A stretch of DNA of 19,474 nt from an uncultured Variovorax sp. (GTDB lineage: Bacteria > Pseudomonadota > Gammaproteobacteria > Burkholderiales > Burkholderiaceae), in contig CAMLCW010000053.1 of the NCBI GenBank assembly GCA_946478645.1, forward strand, positions 1-19,474. Reading direction: 5' to 3'. The position numbers and the translations under genes are program-made. The notes below the pieces were generated by a model, which had not been told where the DNA came from, did no database searches, and saw only the letters and a program-made list of their open reading frames with translations. Of this stretch, positions 14,390 through 19,474 are shown one piece after another. The stretch's first letter is position 1. Each line of letters starts with the position of its first letter.

Positions 14390-15543
14390 TGGCCGCACCG
14401 GCGAACAACAATCCCACCGCTGCCGAGACCGTCTTCGACGTCGCCGTGATCGGCGGCGGCCTGGTCGGCTCGGCCATTGCCTACGGCCTGCGCGGCAGCG
14501 CCGAGTCGATCGCCGTGCTCGACGAAGGCGACATCGCGCTGCGCGCCTCGCGCGGCAACTTCGGCCTGGTCTGGCTGCAAAGCAAAGGCTACGGCATGGG
14601 TGCCTACAGCCGCTGGACCTTGGGCTCGACGCGGCTCTGGCCGCAGCTGGCTGCGCAGCTGCGCGACGAGACCGGCATCGACGTGGCGCTCGAGCAGAAG
14701 GGCGGCCTCACGCCGCTGATGGGCGACCACGAGATCGAGGCCCGCCTCGCCTGGGTCGAGCGGCTCATGGCGCAGCAAGGCGTCGAGCCCTACGAATGGA
14801 AGCTGCTCGACCACCACCAGGCCGCGTCGCTGGTGCCCGGCCTCGGGCGCGACGTGACCGGTGCGATCTGGACGCCGCACGACGGCATCGTCAATCCGCT
14901 CAAGCTGCTGCGCGCGCTGCACACGGCCTTTGCGCAGAGCGGTGTCTCGTACTTGCCGCACCACGGCGTCGAGAAGATCGTGCATTCGGCCGGCATGTTC
15001 CAGCTGCACACCGCCGCGGGGCGCTGCATCCAGGCGCGGCGCATCGTGCTGGCCTCGGGCCTGCACAACGGCACGCTGGGCGCGCAGGTCGGCATCGACC
15101 TGCCGATGGCGCCGCAGCGCGGGCAGATCATCGTGCTCGAGCGCACGCGCCGTCTGCTCGACACGCCGATGGTCACGCTGCGCCAGAACGACGAGGGCAG
15201 CTGGCTGGTCGGCGACTCGCAGGAAGACGCGGGCTATGCCGAGCACGTGACCACGCTGCCGGTGCTCGCGACGCTGGCCGACCGCGCGGTGCGCACGCTG
15301 CCCGCGCTCAAGGACGTGCGCGCGGTGCGCGCCTGGTCGGCACTGCGCGTGCGCGCACAAGACGGCTTTCCCGTCTACGAGCAATCGGCAACCCACCCGG
15401 GTGCCTTCATCGCGACCTGCCACAGCGGCGTCACGCTGGCGGCTACCCACGCCTTCACGCTCGCACCCATGATCGCGGCCGGTGCGCTCGCGCCCGAGCT
15501 CGACGGCTTTTCGACCAGGAGATTCCATGTTCAGTCGGCTTGA
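14389..15543 (+). CDS. DAO-family FAD-dependent oxidoreductase, opine oxidase OoxB / HcnC-like subunit
   Basis: A 384-residue flavoprotein of the D-amino-acid-oxidase (DAO) superfamily. The FAD-binding Rossmann motif is VIGGGLVGSAIAYGL at residues 20-34, and the family's C-terminal strand region HSGVTLAATHAF lies near residue 350. Such proteins oxidise the C-N bond of secondary amines or amino acids: sarcosine oxidase beta, opine oxidase subunit B, HcnC, proline or D-hydroxyproline dehydrogenase. It is the first of three chained subunits: the next gene ([2Fe-2S] protein) starts 17 bases before its stop. With the FeS and large flavoprotein partners it should form a membrane-associated, oxygen-independent dehydrogenase complex passing electrons onward. 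The start at 14389 places the FAD motif near the N-terminus as usual. The substrate is not readable from sequence. Confidence 0.9.
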   Translation: MAAPANNNPTAAETVFDVAVIGGGLVGSAIAYGLRGSAESIAVLDEGDIALRASRGNFGLVWLQSKGYGMGAYSRWTLGSTRLWPQLAAQLRDETGIDVALEQKGGLTPLMGDHEIEARLAWVERLMAQQGVEPYEWKLLDHHQAASLVPGLGRDVTGAIWTPHDGIVNPLKLLRALHTAFAQSGVSYLPHHGVEKIVHSAGMFQLHTAAGRCIQARRIVLASGLHNGTLGAQVGIDLPMAPQRGQIIVLERTRRLLDTPMVTLRQNDEGSWLVGDSQEDAGYAEHVTTLPVLATLADRAVRTLPALKDVRAVRAWSALRVRAQDGFPVYEQSATHPGAFIATCHSGVTLAATHAFTLAPMIAAGALAPELDGFSTRRFHVQSA

Positions 15544-15832
15544 GCACCCCGCCGGGGCAGCCGCGCGCACGGTGCGCATCACCGTCGACGGCGCCGCGCT
15601 CGCCTGCGCCGAGAACGACAGCGTGGCCGCCGCGCTGCTGGCGGCCGGCATCGACGCCTGCCGCGACACCGCGGTGACGGGCGTGCCGCGCGGCCCCTTC
15701 TGCATGATGGGCGTCTGCTACGACTGCCTGGTCGGCATCGATGGCGAGCCGAATCGCCAGGCCTGCATGACGCGCGTGCGCGACGGCATGGTGGTAACGC
15801 GGCAGCTCGGCGCGCGGGAGGTGAAGGCATGA
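15527..15832 (+). CDS. Small [2Fe-2S] ferredoxin-like subunit (HcnA / opine oxidase gamma-like)
   Basis: A 101-residue protein with a ferredoxin-like start (VRITVDGAALACAENDSVAAALLAAG). Its cluster ligands are probably Cys59, Cys64, Cys67 and Cys80 (GPFCMMGVCYDCLVGIDG, then RQACM). It matches the small N-terminal-domain-like subunit seen in HcnA and in heterotrimeric amino-acid dehydrogenases. It presumably relays electrons between the two flavoprotein subunits. The ATG at 15527 has AGGAG at 15517-15521. It overlaps the preceding gene by 17 bases and the next one by four (ATGA), so the three subunits are made in step. Confidence 0.9.
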   Translation: MFSRLEHPAGAAARTVRITVDGAALACAENDSVAAALLAAGIDACRDTAVTGVPRGPFCMMGVCYDCLVGIDGEPNRQACMTRVRDGMVVTRQLGAREVKA

Positions 15833-17301
15833 ACGCCGGCCATCCGCTGCCCCTGCCGCCGGCGCTCCAATGCGACCTGCTGGTGATCGGCGCAGGCCCC
15901 GCGGGCCTGGCCGCGGCCACGCGTGCCGCGGGCTTGGGCCTCGACACCGTGCTGATCGATGAGCAGCCCGCCGCGGGCGGACAGATCTATCGCGCGATCG
16001 GCAGCACGCCGGTGCAGGACCGCGCGATCCTCGGTGCCGACTACTGGCATGGCCTCGACCTGCTGGCGCCGTTCCGCGCGAGCGGCGCGCGCCACATCGC
16101 GGGCACGATGGTCTGGGCCGTGAGCCCCACTGCCCAGGGCTTCGAAGTCGCGTACTCCAACGCGGCCGAGCGCACGAGCGGGCTGCTGCACTGCCGGCAC
16201 ATCATCGTCGCCACCGGCGCGCAGGAGCGCCCGTTCCCGATCCCGGGCTGGACGCTGCCCGGCGTGCTCACCGCAGGCGCAGCGCAGATCCTGCTCAAGA
16301 CCGCGGCCGTGGTGCCCACCGGCACCACGGTGCTGGCCGGCGCCGGTCCGCTGCTCTACCTGCTGGCCTGGCAGTACCTGAATGCGGGCGTGAAGGTCCA
16401 TGCGCTGCTCGAGACCGGCATGCCCGGCCAATGGCGCCATGCGCTGCCGTTCGCCTGGGGCTTCCTGCGCTCGCCCTACCTCGGCAAGGGCCTGAAGCTG
16501 CTGCGCGCCGTGAAGGCGCAGGTGCCCGTCATCGGCAACGTGACAGGCCTCGAAGCGCTCGAGACGCCCGACAAGCCGGGCCGGCTCGCGCAACTGCGCT
16601 ACCAGGCCGGTGGCCGGACGCACACGCTCGCTGTCGACCAACTGCTGCTGCACCAGGGCGTGGTGCCGAACACGCAGCTGTCGCGCGCCCTCGGTGCCGA
16701 GCATGCGTGGAGCGAACGGCAAGACTGCTGGGAGCCCGTGGTCGACGCATGGGGTGCGAGCTCGGTGCCGCAGCTCACCATCGCGGGCGACGGCGCAGGC
16801 ATTGCGGGCGCCGTTGCGGCCGAGCACCGCGGCCGGCTCGCGGCCCTGCATGCCGCGGCGTCGCTCGGCGTGATCGACGCCGCCCGCCGCGACCGCGAAG
16901 CCGCGCCGCACCGCGCTGCCCTGTCGCGCGCCACCCTGGGGCGCGAGTTCTTCGAGACGCTGTACCGCGTGCCCGAGCCCCTGCGCCGGCCGGTGGGCGA
17001 CACCATCGTCTGCCGCTGCGAGGAGGTCACGGCCGCGCAGGTGCGCGAAGCCACGCGCATCGGCTGCCAGGGCCCGAACCAGTTGAAGGCCTTCCTGCGC
17101 TGCGGCATGGGCCCGTGCCAGGGCCGTTTCTGCGGCCTCACCGTGGCCGAGGTCATGGCCGACGAGCAGGGCCGGCATCCGCGCGACGTGGGCAGCTACC
17201 GCGTGCGCTTTCCGATCAAGCCGGTGACGCTGGGCGAGATCGCCACGCTGCCGCAGACCCAGGCCTCGCGCGACGCGGTGGTCCGCTTCGCCAAAAAATA
17301 A
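15829..17301 (+). CDS. FAD/NAD(P)-dependent oxidoreductase with C-terminal Fe-S module, OoxA / HcnB-like
   Basis: A 490-residue protein. Its first dinucleotide motif, VIGAGPAGLAAATRAAGLGL (from residue about 19), binds FAD. A second Rossmann motif, VLAGAGPLLYLLAWQY, lies near residues 167-182. The GQIYRAI and ATGAQERPFPIPGW motifs are typical of this family. The C-terminus carries a BFD-like [2Fe-2S] module: Cys395-x-Cys397 (VCRCEEVT) and Cys430 and Cys435 (RCGMGPCQGRFCG), with an extra Cys425. This is the architecture of opine oxidase subunit A, HcnB and the large subunit of heterotrimeric proline or hydroxyproline dehydrogenases. Its start overlaps the ferredoxin-like gene (ATGA) and its stop overlaps the lyase gene (TAATG), so it sits in the middle of one translational chain. 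Confidence 0.93.
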   Translation: MNAGHPLPLPPALQCDLLVIGAGPAGLAAATRAAGLGLDTVLIDEQPAAGGQIYRAIGSTPVQDRAILGADYWHGLDLLAPFRASGARHIAGTMVWAVSPTAQGFEVAYSNAAERTSGLLHCRHIIVATGAQERPFPIPGWTLPGVLTAGAAQILLKTAAVVPTGTTVLAGAGPLLYLLAWQYLNAGVKVHALLETGMPGQWRHALPFAWGFLRSPYLGKGLKLLRAVKAQVPVIGNVTGLEALETPDKPGRLAQLRYQAGGRTHTLAVDQLLLHQGVVPNTQLSRALGAEHAWSERQDCWEPVVDAWGASSVPQLTIAGDGAGIAGAVAAEHRGRLAALHAAASLGVIDAARRDREAAPHRAALSRATLGREFFETLYRVPEPLRRPVGDTIVCRCEEVTAAQVREATRIGCQGPNQLKAFLRCGMGPCQGRFCGLTVAEVMADEQGRHPRDVGSYRVRFPIKPVTLGEIATLPQTQASRDAVVRFAKK

Positions 17302-18854
17302 TGAACTCCAAAGTCGGCCGCCGCCTCACCGAAGGCACCGCCCCCGAAGTCACCGAGCACATCTACGCGCCGCGCCTCGCGAAGGATTTCCCGGCCGTGT
17401 TCGGGCCGCTCAACGACGTCAACCAGGCGCACCTGCTGATGCTGCTGCACGCCGGGCTGATGCCGCCCGAGCCGGCCGCGCAGCTGGCGCGCGCGCTCGC
17501 ACGCATCGAGGACGAGGGCATGGCCGCCGTGCCGCTCGACCCGTCGATCGAGGACGCCTACTTCAACTACGAAGCGCATCTGATGGCCGTGGCCGGCAGC
17601 CATGTGGGCGGCTACCTGCACATGGCGCGCAGCCGCAACGACATCCTCGCCACGACCGACCGCCTGCGCGCGCGCGAACTCGCGCTGTCGCTGGTGGAGG
17701 CCCTTTGCACCGTGCGCGACGCGGCGCTCGCGGGCGCAACGAAGCACTGCCGCACCGTGATGCCGGGCTACACGCACCTGCAGCCCGCGCAGCCGATCAC
17801 CTATGGCTTCTATCTCGCGGCCATGGCCGAGGCGCTGACGCGCGACATCGAGCGCGTGCAGCAGGTCGAACGCCTGATCGACCGCTGCCCGCTCGGCGCC
17901 GGCGCGCTCGCGGGCACCTCGTTCGCGATCGACCGCGAAGAGACCACGCAGCTGCTGGGCTTCGGCGGCGTGCTGCCCAATGCGCTCGACGCCGTGGGTT
18001 CGCGCGACTTCGCGCTCGAACTGCTCGCGGCCATGGCGATCTGCGCGGTGGGCTGGAGCCGCTTCGCACAGGACTACTTCGTCTGGTGCACCAGCGAGTT
18101 CGGGCTGATCGACTTTCCGGACCGCGTGGCGGGCACCTCGAGCATCATGCCGCAGAAGAAAAACCCGGTCGTGCTCGAGTACCTCAAGGGCAAGGGCGGC
18201 CACCTGATCGGCCTGCTCGGCGCATCGCTCTCGACGATCAAGGGCACCAACTTCAGCCACACCGGCGATGCGAGCCGCGAAGGCATGCGCAGCGTCTGGG
18301 AGGCGGGCGAGGAATGCCTGCGCTGCCTGGCGCTGTTCGACCTCGTGGTGCGCAGCGCCACGCCCAATGCCGAAGCCATGTCGCAGCGCGTGCGGCGCGA
18401 CTTCAGCACGGCCACCGACCTGGCCGACCTGCTGGTGCGCCGCTCGGGCCTGTCGTTCCGTGAGTCGCACCACGTGGTGGGCGCCGTGGTGCGCGAAGCG
18501 ATGGACCGCGCACTCGGTGCCGACGAAGTCGGCCTCGACATGCTGAACCGCGCCGCCCAGGACCAGCTCGGCCGCACGCTCGCGCTCAGCGACGCGGAAG
18601 TGCGCCAGAGCCTCGACCCGGTGGCCAGCGTCGAGAGCCGGCGCGTGCGCGGCGGCCCCGCGCCCGTGCGGGTGCAGGAGCGCGTCGCCGAGCTCGAAAG
18701 GCTTTCGGCCGACGACCGCCGGCGCAACCAGGCCCGCCGCGACACCAGCACCGAGGCGCGCGAGCGCCTCAAGCAGAGCATCCGAACCCTTGCCTTCAAC
18801 CAACCCGCGGCACCGTCGGTCATTCAAGACCGCGCCGCATTCATCGAGGATTGA
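17301..18854 (+). CDS. Argininosuccinate-lyase-like C-N lyase (aspartase/fumarase superfamily)
   Basis: A 517-residue protein, longer than typical ArgH (about 460). Superfamily regions present are LHMARSRNDILATTDRL (Arg110 to Asp114), MPGYTHLQPAQP with Thr158-His159, and the signature TSSIMPQKKNP with the likely catalytic Ser280 and Lys286-Asn288. The chemistry should be elimination of an amine from a succinyl group to give fumarate, or the reverse. After the signature, ordinary argininosuccinate lyases have a Y-N-x-D-x-Q-E-D-K stretch; here the place reads KGTNFSHTGDASREG, so the substrate is probably not argininosuccinate. Related non-ArgH enzymes are known that split aminopolycarboxylates (EDDS lyase, iminodisuccinate lyase). 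Its ATG overlaps the OoxA-like stop, and a Bug receptor follows after 3 bp. It is probably cytosolic and tetrameric by family. Confidence 0.87.
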   Translation: MNSKVGRRLTEGTAPEVTEHIYAPRLAKDFPAVFGPLNDVNQAHLLMLLHAGLMPPEPAAQLARALARIEDEGMAAVPLDPSIEDAYFNYEAHLMAVAGSHVGGYLHMARSRNDILATTDRLRARELALSLVEALCTVRDAALAGATKHCRTVMPGYTHLQPAQPITYGFYLAAMAEALTRDIERVQQVERLIDRCPLGAGALAGTSFAIDREETTQLLGFGGVLPNALDAVGSRDFALELLAAMAICAVGWSRFAQDYFVWCTSEFGLIDFPDRVAGTSSIMPQKKNPVVLEYLKGKGGHLIGLLGASLSTIKGTNFSHTGDASREGMRSVWEAGEECLRCLALFDLVVRSATPNAEAMSQRVRRDFSTATDLADLLVRRSGLSFRESHHVVGAVVREAMDRALGADEVGLDMLNRAAQDQLGRTLALSDAEVRQSLDPVASVESRRVRGGPAPVRVQERVAELERLSADDRRRNQARRDTSTEARERLKQSIRTLAFNQPAAPSVIQDRAAFIED

Positions 18855-18857
18855 GCC

Positions 18858-19474
18858 ATGCGCCTTTTGACCCGAATCGTTCCCGCCGTCGCGATGGCCA
18901 TGGCCCTCGGCCAAGCCACTGCCCAGGACCGCCAGGACCTGCCGCCCTCCCCCATCCGCCTGCTGGTCGGCTTCGCGCCCGGCGGCGGCAACGACGTGGT
19001 GGCACGCCTCGTCGCCACGCAGTTCCAGATCAACACCAAGGAAACCATGGTGGTCGAGAACAAGCCCGGCGGCGGCAGCACCGTGGCCGCGGCTGAAATG
19101 GCACGCGCCAAGCCCACCGGCCAGACGCTGCTCATGGGCTCGGTCGGCGGCCAGGCGATCGCGCCGTCGATCTACAGCAAGCTGCCGTACGACCCCATCA
19201 AGGGCGTGCAGCCCGTGTCGCTCGTGGCCAAGTCGGCCAACGCGCTGGTCGTCAATGCAGAGCTGCCGGTGAAGAACGTGAAGGAGCTGCTCGCCTATGC
19301 CAAGGCCCACCCGGGCACGCTCAACGTCACCTCACCGGGCAACGGCACCATCTCGCACCTGTCGGCCGAGCTCTTCAAGAGCATGGCGGGCGTGTTCATC
19401 ACGCACATCCCGTACCGCGGTGATGCGCCGGCCATGCAGGACGTCATGGGCGGCCAGGCGCAGATGACCTTCGC
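18858..19474 (+). CDS. Bug-family (TctC-like) periplasmic receptor, cut by window end
   Basis: The frame opens at ATG 18858 with GAGGA seven bases upstream and stays open to the window edge (205 complete codons seen of about 325 expected). The signal peptide is MRLLTRIVPAVAMAMALGQ followed by ATA and then Q23. Family motifs seen are IRLLVGFAPGGGNDVVARLV, VENKPGGGSTVAA, LPYDPIKGVQPVS, the LAYAKAHPGTLN stretch and HIPYRGDAPAMQD. It is the last visible gene of the opine-oxidase-like/lyase operon, only 3 bp after the lyase stop. It probably captures that pathway's substrate in the periplasm. The end of the gene and anything after it, including possible membrane subunits, lie outside the window. 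Confidence 0.94.
   Translation, partial: MRLLTRIVPAVAMAMALGQATAQDRQDLPPSPIRLLVGFAPGGGNDVVARLVATQFQINTKETMVVENKPGGGSTVAAAEMARAKPTGQTLLMGSVGGQAIAPSIYSKLPYDPIKGVQPVSLVAKSANALVVNAELPVKNVKELLAYAKAHPGTLNVTSPGNGTISHLSAELFKSMAGVFITHIPYRGDAPAMQDVMGGQAQMTF

Noticed and set aside
17301..18854. Plain biosynthetic argininosuccinate lyase (argH)
   Set aside because: Embedded in a catabolic operon, longer than ArgH and lacking the downstream Y-N-x-D-x-Q-E-D-K type block; kept as a lyase of unknown substrate.
17196..19310. Minus-strand frame of 704 codons opposite the lyase and last Bug gene
   Set aside because: His/Arg/Gly-rich shadow with no domain, covering two well-supported genes.
1..19474. CRISPR arrays, tRNA/rRNA genes, insertion sequences, integrases or prophage genes
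   Set aside because: No regularly spaced repeats, RNA-gene signatures, transposase motifs or long terminal repeats were found by reading both strands.

Overview
This is high-GC DNA with tightly packed genes. It contains LysR-type regulators, orphan periplasmic 'Bug' (tripartite tricarboxylate receptor, TctC-like) proteins and mixed catabolic enzymes. That style is typical of Burkholderiales, most likely Comamonadaceae of the Variovorax/Acidovorax kind; this is an inference from gene content and codon style, not a database match. No rRNA, tRNA, CRISPR array, transposase or integrase is visible.

The window reads as four small catabolic modules, each with its own LysR regulator. Module 1 (about 213-3462): a GcvA-like LysR gene faces a class II aldolase/adducin-family enzyme followed by an anion:cation-symporter-type MFS permease. 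The last codons of a probable Bug receptor lie at the left edge. Module 2 (3513-7817): a LysR gene faces a Bug receptor whose stop codon directly abuts the start of a large cytosolic-looking arylsulfatase. Module 3 (7792-12300): a GbpR-like LysR gene faces a minus-strand operon of a gamma-glutamyltransferase-family enzyme, a Bug receptor and a GAF-domain protein. Module 4 (12385 to the right edge): a nucleotidyltransferase-fold protein overlaps an OccR/NocR-like LysR gene. Then comes a contiguous operon of a DAO-family FAD oxidoreductase, a small [2Fe-2S] protein, a large FAD/NAD(P) oxidoreductase with a C-terminal iron-sulfur module, an argininosuccinate-lyase-like enzyme and another Bug receptor, which is cut by the window end.

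Module 4 is the most interesting. The three oxidoreductase subunits match the layout of opine oxidases, HcnABC and heterotrimeric amino-acid dehydrogenases. They are translationally chained to an aspartase/fumarase-superfamily lyase. The lyase keeps the catalytic signature but departs from ordinary argininosuccinate lyase in the downstream substrate-binding stretch. The simplest reading is a pathway for a secondary-amine, opine-like or N-succinyl-type compound (iminodisuccinate or EDDS/aspergillomarasmine-like are examples). The compound would be captured by the Bug protein, cleaved by oxidation and/or beta-elimination, and sensed by the LysR protein. A textbook LysR box (ATAC-N7-GTAT) sits about 65 bp before a plausible start of transcription of this operon.

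Modules 1 and 2 also carry imperfect palindromes at matching distances upstream of candidate sigma70 promoters. Module 3 has a perfect 12-bp palindrome between its divergent genes. No TctA/TctB membrane subunits are in the window, so the Bug receptors must work with transporters encoded elsewhere.
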